DNA of 64,000 nucleotides from Gloeophyllum trabeum ATCC 11539 (Eukaryota; Basidiomycota; Agaricomycetes; Gloeophyllales; Gloeophyllaceae): assembly GCF_000344685.1 (NCBI RefSeq), contig NW_006920411.1, forward strand, positions 2,895,887 through 2,959,886, given 5' to 3'. The position numbers and the translations under genes were made by a program. Below, piece after piece: positions 24,687 through 35,814 of this stretch. The notes under the pieces are model-generated. The model worked only from the letters and a program-made list of their open reading frames with translations, was not told the DNA's origin and ran no database searches. How positions within the stretch are numbered: the stretch's first letter is position 1; the number at the start of each line of letters is the position of its first letter.

Positions 24687-25593
24687 GGTCAAGGGAATGG
24701 ACCTGGAGAGGGCGAGGAGAGGGCGAAAGATCGCGGTGGTTGAAAAACAAGAGAGGGCGAAGAGAAAATTTCGTTGAAGTCCGACTTGAACCGTGGGAGC
24801 GAGCGGCACACCGGCAACACCACATATGACGCGAGACCTGGCGGCAAGCTCTCGTGCCGATAAGTGATAGTCAGAATTTGAGAGGGGGAACCAATCGTGC
24901 AAATATTTGACCAGGAGTGTTGAAATATTCTTCAAAACCACCAAGGTGAAATATTTTTACATGACTACTGAAAATTTGTCAACAGCAGAGTTGCAGAATT
25001 CCCTGCTTGACCCGTTTGCAGCTTTCTGTCAGAATTCCGGCTGGCCGTGTACCTAGGTATAGGGGTCCTGGGTGAGTTTGTTGCCCCAATTTGTACCGAT
25101 ATAATGACATAGAAAGACCATATGGAAGAGGAGATAATGAAGTCAGAATAAAACAGAAAGTGGAATAAATGAGACAAGTCCGGAATGCCCCTCCTTTGGG
25201 AGTGGGAGGGGTTCTGGCACCCCAACATGCGGACCACTTTTCGACCGACCGGCACATCCCGGCGTGCCAAATGTACACATGGAATGTCTCTTGAACTGCC
25301 CATTAATATTGTAGGATTCCATTGGACCTCCCGGACCTGGAAACTCACCCAGCCCGATTAACAGCATGCGAACTGACTATGACTCAAGGTGTTAACATTG
25401 ATCTCAATATGCTATGATAAAATAATGGGTATGGAATAGTACTCAAGCTCAACTTATACTCAAAGGAGGGATAAGCTGCCGACAGCCGTGGGCGCTTCTC
25501 GAGTAGGGAAACGGCTAAATAATAGCAATCAGTGTCCCAACACGCGCTCCCACGGAGTCGCAGGCACCCCGCCGTCCTCAGGCCTCGTTGACA
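24687..25593. other. AT-rich intergenic region
   Basis: About 0.9 kb with no supported gene. Stretches rich in AAATATTT occur at about 24895-24960. It ends in the presumed promoter of the first family B gene. Confidence 0.35.
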
Positions 25594-26432
25594 ATGCAGA
25601 CCGACAAGCCGAATCTGTTCCACGTCCACCGCAAAGTGCTATCCGGAGTCGACGACCTCACCGTCCACTCCGCCGAGCTCGCCATCCCCCGCGCACACGC
25701 CGTATCCATCTCCGCCGATCGCGCCGACGTGCTCCTGCAGCACCTCCCCGCCGTCTGTGCCGACGCCTCCCGCGCCCTCTCCGCGCAGCACGTTCTGCAC
25801 CCCGTTGTGCTCGCCGTCAACAGCGGACAGCTCCGCACCTACGACATCCTCGGCGAGCTATCCCCGCGCAGCGCCGCCCTCCTCGCCCTCCCGTCCGCCC
25901 CGCAGCCCGCGCGCGCTACACACACGCCCGCAAACGCCCACGTCCACTACCGCCTCCCGCCGCACCGCGTGCTCTCCCTCCTCGCCGACATCGAGGACAG
26001 CTTCAACGACGCCGCCCGGATCGCCGTCCAGGTGCTCGAGTGTCAGTCAGTCTCGCCCCGCAAACCCCTCTCCCGTTTGCCTGCACAGCTACTAACATGC
26101 ACCCAGGCCTCGAGGTCCTCCGCCACGTCGACACCGCGAACAGCCGCCTCGACTTCAGCAACATGCACGGCGGCGTCGACCTCAACACCATGCTCGGCGC
26201 CCGGGGCGACGGCGGCCTCGCCGGCTTCCTCCTCGACTACGAGCACGCGACCGAGTACCGCCTGCGTGCGCTCCCACTCGTCGATGTGCGCAAGTCCCAT
26301 CAGCAATCTCGGATCTCTCCGTCCGTGCGATATGGACGTGTGCGGAGCCATGGAGCCAAGGAGATGGACCCCCATTTTCCTGAAACAGCGGTCTCTGGGT
26401 ACGATCTCGTGGAGTCTCGGTCTCCATCCTGA
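25594..26432 (+). CDS. Family B orphan protein 1, C-terminus replaced
   Basis: The family is unknown to me; its only relative here is the gene at 39122-39917. Exon 1 (25594-26041) starts MQTDKPNLFHVHRKVLSG and holds CADASRALSAQHVLHPVVLA, YDILGELSPRSAALLALPSA and HVHYRLPPHRVLSLLADIED. Exon 2 (26107-26432) gives NMHGGVDLNTMLGARG and FLLDYEHATEYRLRALPLVD. Similarity to the paralogue ends at DVRK (about 26296). The remaining 45 residues are unrelated and run toward the hairpin at 26483-26602. The tail may therefore be read-through into inserted DNA. Exon 1 is very C-rich at third positions. No signal peptide or membrane segment is present. Confidence 0.7.
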
Positions 26433-26482
26433 TCGACTGTCTCCTGGCAGAGACTCATTCGCGCCCGGGGGTCTCTCACTGC

Positions 26483-26602
26483 GGGAGTTGCAGTCTTTAG
26501 GGGCGGGCAAAAGATTGTACGAAAGGGAATTCTGCGGGCTCTGATTGGCTGGAAATTACCATTCATACAATCTTCTGCCTGGCCCTAAATACTGCAATTC
26601 CC
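26483..26602. repeat. 120 bp near-perfect hairpin (foldback repeat)
   Basis: Two 49 bp arms, 26483-26531 and 26554-26602, are inverted copies separated by 22 bp. Cores are TTTAGGGGCGGGCAAAAGAT on the left and TTTAGGGCCAGGCAGAAGAT on the right read inward, followed by TGTAYGAA. It lies about 50 bp after the stop of the family B gene with the replaced C-terminus. It is probably a tiny MITE. Confidence 0.7.
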
Positions 26603-26984
26603 AAAGCGTGCACCATTTACTGACATATGGTGGGGTTTTCTCCACCAGCTTTCACAAGTTGTTTTATCTCCTCATAGGCTTGAGTGTGCCCCTGATCAGG
26701 TGATTTGCTCTCTGGACCAGACCATGTTAGGTTTGAAATAAGACCTTGCATTACAGTAGAGGCTACGGGATCTAAATACTGACTGGAAAAAGTTTGATTC
26801 ATAGAGGCCAGACATACAAATCAGATCAGATTCAGAGTAGATTAAAAAAGCAGTATTTCTGGTATGCTGAATGACAGGTAATAAGCTATGTCACCCAGCT
26901 ACAGAAAGATTGCAATGAATGTGGCCAACTTGAATAGTCTCCACATCCGACTTCATCACACTGGCAAAACGGGAAATCATCTTA
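26603..26984. other. AT-rich region before the mariner element
   Basis: About 380 bp between the hairpin and the left end of the Tc1/mariner element. No gene or repeat is visible. Confidence 0.4.
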
Positions 26985-27055
26985 CAGTGCTTTGCATATG
27001 AAGCCGGAAAACGCGCCGCGCAAAATCTTGTTTGTAGTAGCCAAATAATACCATA
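26985..27055 (+). repeat. Left terminal inverted repeat of the mariner element
   Basis: 71 bp beginning CAGTGC. It matches 30707-30777 in inverted orientation with one difference, a G at 27013 within CGGAAAACGCGCC. Confidence 0.9.
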
Positions 27056-27110
27056 TATAGTAATTGATCACCACACCTCAGGCCGGCGATGTGACCTTTT
27101 GTCACCTTCG

Positions 27111-28183
27111 ATGTCCCATACTCACACCACGCCTGAGTTGCGCAAGCAGGTCATAACATGGCAATATGAACAGGGACGTTCTATTCGTGAAATAAAGGAC
27201 CTTTCAGGCTATTCTCTCAGCACGATATACAAGGTTCTACGGGTCTACAATATGTATGGAGAAGTTATTGACCCAACGAACCGACCTCGAGGTTGCCCTT
27301 GCAAACTCGCCACGGAAGATCTCGACTTCATTCAAGGATTGCTGTGGGAGAATCCAGCAATCTACCTGGATGAAATCCAGGAGGCTCTCGCTGACCAGAG
27401 AAGTCTGGATGTCTTGGTGGCCTCCATCTCTCACGCACTCCAGAACATTGCCATCATGCGAAAGAAGATATCAAAAGCTGCACTCAAGCGGAATGAGCTC
27501 CTATGCGCAACCTGGCAAGCTCAATGGGGGGATCTCCCTATGGAATCGATCGTGTGGTTGGATGAGTCGAGTGTGGATGATCTGACAAACCAGAGACATA
27601 TGGGATGGGCCGGATTGGGACAAGCTTGTGTACGTCGTGACACCTTCCTTCGCAGTCAACGTTACTCGGTTTTGCCGGCACTCTCGGTCGAAGGGATTGT
27701 TGCACTTGATATCTTTGAAGGCTCTGTCACAAAGGAGCACTTTTTGCGATTCCTACGGTCTGATCTGATATGTTTCTGTTGGGCGGCATCGAGCTACAGA
27801 ACTGATTCCAAAGGCATGTCAGGCCCCGAAACTCAATCCATACCCAGGGGTCCACGGTGTCGTCATCATGGACAGCTGTTCCATCCATCATGATAAGGAC
27901 ATCCGGAGAGTGGTTGAGGAAGACTGTGGTAAGCATCGAGTGGCATACTTCTCAGACTGAAACTCACCTAGATACTGCAGGTGCGAAGCTCATCTATCTG
28001 CCCCCGTACTCCCCCGACATGAATCCCATAGAGCAGGCATTCAGTTTGATAAAGGCATGGTTGCGGCGGCATGAGGCCGAGGCTGTCAATCCGCAGGTTA
28101 GGCCGTGGCTGATCCATCAGGCTGCCCTTGCAGTCACGGAGGAAGATGCTATAGGATGGATTACTAATTGTGGATATTCATAA
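27111..28183 (+). CDS. Tc1/mariner (IS630-type DDE) transposase, probably frame-interrupted
   Basis: Catalyses cut-and-paste movement at TA sites. The ATG at 27111 opens a helix-turn-helix region ([20 protein letters not shown]) and a second one ([21 protein letters not shown], [15 protein letters not shown]). The catalytic acidic residues are in [33 protein letters not shown] and [20 protein letters not shown], the last two about 35 residues apart (DD35E-like). A clean intron joins EEDCG to AKLIYLPP (donor GTAAGC, acceptor CTGCAG). Between about 27760 and 27815 the frame has to change before [10 protein letters not shown]. No normal-length intron fits there, so a small lesion is likely. The C-terminus is WITNCGYS. 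Confidence 0.8.
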
Positions 28184-28312
28184 GGGGTACAAAAAATATA
28201 TCATAATGAATGGGAAGACTATCAGTGTGTAAAGGAGTGATGGATACTTTATCAGAAGGAATACTAGTATAGTGGAAGTTAGAACTTGGGGGAATGATGA
28301 TACCTGCCGGCT

Positions 28313-30590
28313 CAAGCTCCAAGGTGGCGACACTTCTCAACAAGCCTGGCATGCCACTCAGTGGCGAACTCCCGAAGCTTCCAGACATCACCCTCGACAG
28401 CACCAGTGATGGTGCATAGCCGTTCAACTGGAACCTTGCTGAGGATGTCCGGGCTTAACCTCTTCTCCGCGAGACTCTCCTCGAAGGCCAAAAGATCAAC
28501 CCCTTGCTTGTCCAGGAAGTTGAGTCAGAGTGGTGTTCAGGAATGGGCAAAAGAGGGGGTGAGGCAATATGGTGATGCTTCGGTGTTGACGGATGTTCAC
28601 ATGCAGATGGACCTGCACCCGGAGTCTGCAAGTTGACCATATTCTGATTCTGCAGCATTGGCATGAATGCCGCCATGAGCAGCATGTTCGGGTCGAAACT
28701 GGTTGCTGTAGACTGGGGAACTGAAGACATAGGTCGCGGCCCAGAGCGGCCACGAGCCTTCATGAGTGAGGGCTGGCCATCCCGAACTCCGTTGAACTCG
28801 CTTGTGTTCGGGGGAACGCGCTTGGTACACTCATGTGCCACCTGAAATGGGACAGCAACTCCCACGTGGGATAATACTACATCAGGTAGAGATAAACTCA
28901 CTATAGCAGCTGCCCATATCTTCAGGTGACGGCTATTCAAGCCAATATGACCATTTTCACTCTTGTAGCAATGCCCCGTATCACCATTCTCGCCAAGATG
29001 CTCGGTGCACTTGTGAAGGGCCTTCAACTCCATGATGATACCTCCATGGAGCTGCGCCTCATCGGAATACGAGTCGAGGCGCGGGACCTGAGCGTACAGT
29101 TAGTACCGGCCAACTATGAAGTGCCTGATCATACCATGGTCCCATCCAGCAATTCATTGTCGTCGTCGGGAGCAATTGCAACTGCGAGAGGCTGCTCACA
29201 ATCAGATAACCACCTTGTCTCAGAGCCTGACACTCACACATTTACAGATGCAGAAGCCCTCCATATTGTCTGAATTGAGCTCCGCAGTGATGTTGCTTGG
29301 CCTCTTCTTGAGAAGAGCACCCACCGTGATCGCGAAGTCATCATCAGTGTCAATCGTAGCCACTGCACTCTTGCTAAGCTGAAGTTGAGCGGGAATCATC
29401 GATTTATGGACTGTGAGTACTTACTTTGTACCGGTCCACCACAGCTTGAAGCCTGGCCCTGCATGCGGACTCGCTGCATATTGATCATCAAGGTCATGTG
29501 CCTTTAGCATCACAGAGATGAAGTCGGCCCGACGCAGGTCCTCAGAGAATGTGAGGAGCGCATTCTTCGTGAGCTGCATTTTCTTGGTGACGATCTTGCT
29601 CCCACGGCTTGACGGTCCCTTCTCCTTGACTGTATACACAAGGGTCACAGCTACAACACTATTTGTTGAGGGCTGGATGAGGCATCAGATAGACACAGAA
29701 GTGAATGTTAAAAATTCAGCTCTAGCTGTCGCAGTAGTCCCTCCGGGGCCAGCAGGCATGGCCCTGGCATCAGACCCGACTGCTACGGATGCCGCTACAC
29801 CGGCATGCACATGTTCGTCTCTCTCCTCGGGTTGGGTCTCAGCCTGCTCGAGTGGACATCCACCGCGCGAAATAGGGTGATGTACATCAGCGTCAGCAGC
29901 AGGCATTCACGGTGTACCAATATGGTACGGTAGCGGCTGAGCTTCGACAGCGGCCTCATATGGAGGTGGCAGATGTGCCAGCTCCTGACCATGAAGACGA
30001 TGACCCTGCCCCGGAGTGGTTGGCGTGAGCGGAACATGCACGGTGTGCACATTCTCAAGAAGCGCTCCCACACTCCGAATGGCAGCAAACACCGCCTGGC
30101 GGGTTTGTTCGATCTCCTCATGGGAGTGGTAGAACTGTGTCGGAGTGACTGCACCATCTTGCAAAACAGTTCAGAACCATCACTCTCGTAGGGCAAAAGT
30201 AGACTCACCAATCCAACCGCCTCGTTGAAGCCACAGCCTCGACACAGGCCGCGTTTGAGTGCCATTGGGGGCATTTGCCGTGCTTGACTGAGCAGCACAC
30301 TGTTCCCAGTTCTATTGTAGAGACATGGGGAGGTCAAGAGAAGGAAAGGGGGAACCTGGGTGATCGATGGCCAACTTACAGCTGGATCCTTGTCCTTTTA
30401 TCCTCCTGCACCTGAGCCATCCTCGCAATGGGCTCCATGGCGCGTCATACAGAGCAACCGGAACTGAATGGGTAGTTGAGCTCAGGCACCACTTGGTGCT
30501 CGTCTCGAGGTCAACTGGACGGACAACCATGAACGGCATCCTGGCGAAGTGGAGACATGTATACTGGATGAGCGGTGTAGTACGGATCAT
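28313..30590 (-). CDS. Accessory (cargo) gene inside the mariner element, function unknown
   Basis: A multi-exon minus-strand gene converging on the transposase, 130 bp apart at their stops. Readable segments in order: a short Cys/His-rich stretch (CCSVKHGKCPQWHSNAACVE), then FYHSHEEIEQTRQAVFAAIR and SVGALLENVHTVHVPLTPTT. Next come VYTVKEKGPSSRGSKIVTKK, MQLTKNALLTFSEDLRRADF and GPGFKLWWTGTK, then FAITVGALLKKRPSNITAEL. Then HLGENGDTGHCYKSENGHIG, LNSRHLKIWAAAI and HECTKRVPPNTSEFNGVRDG. The C-terminus is a compact helical domain (FLDKQGVDLLAFEESLAEKR, LCTITGAVEGDVWKLREFAT) resembling a SAM-type fold, ending CRHLGA. Exon joins and the 5' end are uncertain, and one in-frame TGA at 29907-29909 needs an intron or is a lesion. 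A DNA-binding helper role is only a guess. Confidence 0.55.
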
Positions 30591-30706
30591 TGGCAACCAC
30601 AGGTATGCTGGCCCTACACTTGGTTCATCGGATCATACTTACAGGTCAGGCGAGAGGCGTGACATAGGTCACAAGACGGCCCAAGGCTCGGTGATGGATT
30701 TCCATT

Positions 30707-30777
30707 TATGGTATTATTTGGCTACTACAAACAAGATTTTGCGCGGCGTGTTTTCCGGCTTCATATGCAAAGCACTG
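30707..30777 (-). repeat. Right terminal inverted repeat of the mariner element
   Basis: 71 bp ending GCACTG and followed by the TA duplication. It is the inverted partner of 26985-27055. Confidence 0.9.
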
Positions 30778-31534
30778 TAGAGCATCTTATGTGTCTTAGC
30801 AAGACGTCTAAGACATAAAAGAGATTAGATCTAAGAGCCTGTTTTCGAGTTCGAAGACGAAAACTCGCGCCCCCTATAGCAACATATGTAGTGCTGCTTT
30901 GTTGTATCCAAATCATTAGTCTCCCGAAGTCAGACTGTATTACCTCCCTTATAAGGCAGGTGGAGGGCAGTCGGCATATAACGGTCTGCTTCCAGTCACG
31001 CCTGCCTTGGCTGGCTCACTGATTTCAACGTCACGTCAATTGTCTCACGGCCTTGGCCTCTATTCTCTGCTCTACTTTTGCTGCATGTGTTAGGAAGCAA
31101 TGTCCTAACTAGTCATCTTGAGATAACTGGGCCATGTGCCAACAGTTATGTCGTCACTACCTCAGTAAGCGTACTGAAGGGTAGGTCTGGCCAGGCCAAT
31201 GCCAATGGTCAAGTCAAGAGTCCAGGTAATCACTGTATTCAACAGGAGGTTGAACTAAGGAATACATGGGTTTTCTACAGTATATATAGTAACTGGTATA
31301 GGGGTTAATACCCAAAGAAGAGAACAATAAGAAAGGACGCGTAAGCTATCCTGTGAGAACGTAACTCAGAGAAATGAGAAATACAAGGGTGCCCATTGGT
31401 AGAAGGTGAGTCAAGGGAGATAACATGTGAGACGAAGATAGCATCCATGGGAAGTTCTACCCAGAGAAAGGTACTGTCCAATAGCAATGCTCGGAATGGA
31501 AATAGAATGAGATAAGCATGGGAAAATCATAACA
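30778..31534. other. AT-rich gap between two mobile elements
   Basis: About 760 bp with no supported gene. Near its left edge is AAGACGTCTAAGACAT (about 30801-30817), similar to the AAGACG repeats at 34420-34460. The two patches may be the remains of one older element into which others inserted. Confidence 0.35.
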
Positions 31535-34306
31535 CTAGACAGCCCAGGTCCCAGGCCTGATTAGGCTGGCTCATCTGACCTCCGGTCAAGTCTAACAAGG
31601 CTCAGGACTGCTTGTTGATTGACACCAGCAGTTGTACCGGGGCTCGGGGCTGTCTTAGTACAAGTAGTATACTATGTAGTAGTACTGTAATATGGAGTGT
31701 CGCTTGAAGCCGCCGTCCATGTCGTCGGGCATTGTCAGCGTTTGCCGGTCCTGCCTAATCGGGCAATCGGAGCGCCTCCCGCCTGCCCCCTCTGACGCTG
31801 TCAGTGACACTGACAGCATGCTACAGCGTCACGGCGGTACGAGAAAAATATGCTATATATTTTATCGTGCAAAGTACGCGTAGGGCTACCGAGCACTGCC
31901 AGATAAACACCGATTGACATAGTGGTCGTTTCACCTGCCACTCTCCTCATCATTGGTGGTGGCAGCCTGTCGTATACGGGTCCAGTTAAATTCGATACAA
32001 TTCTAGATAAATCATATTATATTTCTATAGTACGTATAAAACTTGACTACAGAGTATGGAATGTCTACAATGCTATTCTGCGCGGATATACACATGTGTG
32101 AAATGTGGCCTAGGAGAAAATAACATATAGATGTTCATAAATGCGCACCTACCTGGAGATACCTGCAGAATACCATTAGGGTAGTTATCATCTGCATAGC
32201 CAGTACATTAGAGCATCCGAAAAGCATACAGGACAAAGGGGAACATGCACTTACCGGGTAGGGAAGAGACAGGGGGAATAGGCTGATGTAGCGATCCAGT
32301 CAACCTCTAATGGGATGTATTCAGTATATGAGTTATATCTCATAATAGTAGCATACAAATATGAGGAGTTGTCCTTTACCCTGGTGCATATAAAGGGGTA
32401 GCAGCATTGGAATGCCTAGATGACACCAGGTGTTCGGGGCTTCTGAGAGTTAATTCAGCCTAGAATCCATGTCATAGAGAGACTACCTTTATGTTACGCC
32501 GCTATAAATGAGGCGGATCCATGTCCTGAAAGCCAGAATGAATCTACAAAGTGGAATGAGTAACAAAATAGTCAGAACGACACGCCGGAGGACCATAGAC
32601 AGCAAGGAAGCTCCAAAAGGTCGTAAACAGCTAATAGAGTGGTATACTACCTGCAGAACCAACATAAATTAGAGGCACCCAGATACGGAGGAATGAAGAT
32701 GAAGACAACTAACCTTCTTCTGGAATCCGGTATTTGCGAGATAACCATAATTTGAGATAGCTCTATCACTTGATTAGGGTACCGGAGAGTGAAGGAAAAT
32801 GAGCAGAATAAGATAAAGCTAAAATATAGTAGGTGAGAGAGGAAGACACGCGCGAAGGGGGTCGAAATATGAGCTGTGCGGTCTTCAGCCACCGCACACA
32901 GCAAGCGCATTCTGTCCGAACGAAATCGGACGTCCTTCGTACCGTGACATACAATGTGACATCTCCTTGACTCTACACTCCTCTGTCTCTATGGCCCCTC
33001 GGACTACTTGTGAGCTCTCATATTGTCTCTTACCTCTTTCTTGAAACAGTGAGGGACTTCTGCTCAATTTACTGCGAAAAACTGCGCCCGACCAAGGGTA
33101 TGAGGGCGGTTCTCAGATCTCAGTCACATCCGGTATGTTTCTCAGCTTTATGACTGTCTCTGCATATCCTAATCCTTTCATTGAGTCTTATATAGCTTCT
33201 GGTGCATTTATAACTGCATATGAAACTGTTATCGGACCTATTCGTGCGTTTTCCGTGCCCTAGGCCTCGATGTATCTGAATAGTGTGCTGTTAGCACTCG
33301 GCACCATCCTACTTCAACAGAGCCTCTCTCTGCCAAAGGTATAATTTCATGCTGGAAGGGAATGCACCTGGTAAGGCTGGGGTAACTCAGTTCCACTATC
33401 TTCTTTCGTTGTGGCGAGTAATCTAGTTAATCCCCTCACAGTGTATTCGGGTTATGAGCCTTCCTGGAATTATGGTTATAGTAATTATAGGCTGTTTCTA
33501 TCTTATACGAACTGCTTATGGTTAATCTATCTGACTTGAGGCCCTTGGGACCGCTTCATCGATTTGTTTACCCGAATCGCTTCCCTACCCAATAAGTGCA
33601 TGTTCCCCTTTGTTCTGTATGCTTCGCTGATGGTCTAACATGTTGGCTATGCAGAATGTAACTACCTGAATGGTATCCCACTGGTATAACCAGGCAAGTG
33701 CGCATTCACTGGCCTCAATATCTTATTCTCTCATGTGCCACACTTGCCACATGGGTATATTCGGGCCGAATCATAATGTAGACGTATCAGACTCTGTAAT
33801 GAAGTTTTACATTGACATGAAAAATATAATATGATTTATCCAGAATGTTTGCGAATTTAAGTGGGCCAGTATACGACAGGCTACTCCGCCGCCGCCGCCA
33901 ACGACGAGGAGAGTGGCGCGTGACAACCACGGTGTCATTCCGCGTCACACCTGCGGCGCTCGGTAGCCCACTACGTACATTACACCAAACAATATATAGC
34001 CCATTATAGTCCCGCTGCAGTGACGCTGTAGCACGCTGTCACTGACGACGTCGGGGAGGGCGGGAGGCGCTCCGATTGCCCGATTGGGTAGATCGGCAAG
34101 CGCCGACGATGTCCGACGACGTAGGCGGCGGCTTCGAGCAACACTCTATAGTATAGTACTAATACATAGTATACTAGTTCTACTAAGGCAGCACCAAGCC
34201 CCGGTACGACCGCTGGTGTCAATCGACGAGCAATCCTGAGCCTTGTTAGGCTTGACCGGGGGTCAGATGAGCCAGCCTAATTAGGCCTGGGACCTGGGCT
34301 GTCTAG
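31535..34306. mobile_element. 2.8 kb foldback element with inverted arms of about 730 bp
   Basis: Arms 31535-32266 and 33581-34306 are inverted copies. Both begin CTAGACAGCCCAGGTCCCAG at the outside. Both also contain AATCGGGCAATCGGAGCGCC, CTCCCGCC, ATAAATCATATTATATTT and GGGGAACATGCACTTA. By eye they are about 80-85% identical, and many differences are transitions, often at CpG. The 1.3 kb between the arms is AT-rich and encodes no transposase. Outer flanks show no clear target duplication, so the superfamily is unresolved. Confidence 0.75.
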
Positions 34307-34979
34307 GTGCACGATGCAGACTACCAAATCATTTCTATTCTAGTGGACTGTCAGACTGCCAAGTATCCGGGTGCACTGAATAGCTATAACTCGTGCTACC
34401 GAAGGTCATATTTAAGCCTTAAGACGATAAGACGCTGTAAGACGCCTAAGACGTAAGACGTTTTCCGGCTTTCCCGATGCACTGTGGCTTTGAACGTTAA
34501 CCTTTCAAGCCTACTTCCACTTGTCATTTCTTCCATGGCAGAGCAGCTAGCTGACAAATTACTGTCGGACGTGATTAGCTCGGTGCAGACGTACAATCGA
34601 AAATTCACGGATACCCTTGACATTGCCCTCGTTCTTCGTCGGGCGTCTATTCTCACACAGTGGTACCGTATGCCACAACGGCGAGCTCACACTATTGACA
34701 GTTTTCCGTCTAAAGCTCGTCTCTACCGTTCTGCTCGGCGCGCTGACACCCTACATGCTCAGACACGCGAGACTGTTACCTGCGCCCGCCCTTCGGCGAT
34801 AGCGAATTGCTCCAAGGGGCAGAGATATCAAGTTTAAGGAGAGCTGTCGTCAGGCACGTTTACCGCTTTGCTAGCATGAGCAGTAAAAGGGCTGCGTCGC
34901 CGCCCCTCTCCTTACCGACTTATTCGCCCTCGTTTTCCTGACGGTCTCCTTAATTCGACATCCCACCCGACTGCTTGCG
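34307..34979. other. Region with a mariner-like terminus and a short open frame
   Basis: At 34417-34460 AAGACG is repeated five times. The following 34461-34479, read on the minus strand, is CAGTGCATCGGGAAAGCCGG and continues AAAACG. This resembles the mariner terminus at 26985 (CAGTGC, a spacer, AAGCCGGAAAACG). It may be a solitary end of a related element. An open frame from 34484 to 34837 has a plausible helical start (SMAEQLADKLLSDVISSVQT) but no recognisable family. I do not call it a gene. Confidence 0.35.
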
Positions 34980-35814
34980 ATGCGCCCGACTAGCCCCTAC
35001 GAGCTCCTGCATTACAACATGGTACACGGTGCGCCCCTCTCCTGTATGTCCTGCTCTTCTTGTCTCTGACGAGAGCACATACGGCAGCGCACGATACTTT
35101 AAAAATGGGCTACGACAACATTCTCGCGCACCTTGACGACCCGCCGCTCGCAGACCTCCCAAACTTCATGGGGTACTGCCACGCGTGGGCCGTGTCCATC
35201 GCGAGCCACCACGACAGCGAGGAAGCAGTCGTCTTCCCCATCCTCAATACGAAGCTCGACTTTTCGCGCGAGATCGCACAGCACAAGGTCATCCACGAGC
35301 GTCTCGACGCGCTCCTCGCCTTCATCGCCTCCGCCAAAGCCGACCCGTCGAAATTCGACGCTGCGAAGATGCGCGAGATGATGTTCGCGTTCAAGGACCC
35401 ACTGGTGCGCCTGACATCCCACTCCACACCCTTTCGCGACGGCATGTCCTGACCCTGAGCGCGTTAACCCGGCAGTTCCAACACCTGGACGACGAAGTCT
35501 CCCACATCACGTCCGACAAAATGACGGTATTCTCGAAAGAAGAGGTGCTCGATCTGGACGCGCATCTCGAGGCGTACGCCAAAACGCACGGCGACCCCTT
35601 CCTCCTCGTGCCCTTCATGCGCAGCCACACTCCGCCCGAACTGAAGGACACGTGGCCCGTGATGTCCTGGGTGCTGCGACGCGTCGTCGTGCCGTGGGTG
35701 CTCGCGGTGCGGCATTCTGGGTGAGCGGGTCTTTGAATTGTCCTATGTCCATGCGCTCACGCCATTGGCATTGTGCGCAGCTATTGGAAGTATTCGCCCT
35801 ATGGCATGTCATAG
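34980..35814 (+). CDS. Hemerythrin-like HHE cation-binding domain protein
   Basis: Likely binds non-haem iron in a four-helix bundle; roles in fungi are not established. Exon 1 (MRPTSPYELLHYNM...) joins HTAAHDTLKMGYDNILAHLD, DLPNFMGYCHAWAVSIASHH and SEEAVVFPILNTKLDFSREI, then AQHKVIHERLDALLAFI. An intron between FKDPL and FQHLDDEVSHIT (about 35404-35472) and another between RHSG and YWKYSPYGMS complete the gene, stop 35812-35814. The H..H, HH.SEE and HK..HE residues of the HHE domain are present. The first intron could use either of two nearby donors (phase 1 after MVH is preferred). Length of about 215 residues is usual for basidiomycete members. Confidence 0.82.

Larger units (their letters stand above)
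26985..30777. mobile_element. Tc1/mariner-type DNA transposon, 3.8 kb, with an accessory gene
   Basis: The element is bounded by TA target duplications (26983-26984 and 30778-30779). Its inverted repeats are 71 bp with a single mismatch: 26985-27055 begins CAGTGCTTTGCATATGAAGC, and 30707-30777 is its reverse complement. It encodes a plus-strand DDE transposase (27111-28183) and, convergent to it, a minus-strand multi-exon gene (28313 to about 30590). Near-identical termini imply recent movement, although the transposase frame looks interrupted. Most elements of this superfamily carry only a transposase, so the size and second gene are notable. Confidence 0.88.

Noticed and set aside
25488..26432. 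Arg/Pro-rich open frame overlapping the family B gene
   Set aside because: It is an out-of-frame reading of a C-rich exon. Only the frame starting at 25594 is conserved in the paralogue.
32267..33580. Transposase in the centre of the foldback element
   Set aside because: All frames on both strands are short and AT-driven; no DDE-like motif is visible.
34484..34837. Possible small gene starting MALNVNLSSLLPL
   Set aside because: It begins inside a transposon-like terminus and has no recognisable family, and no continuing exon could be found.
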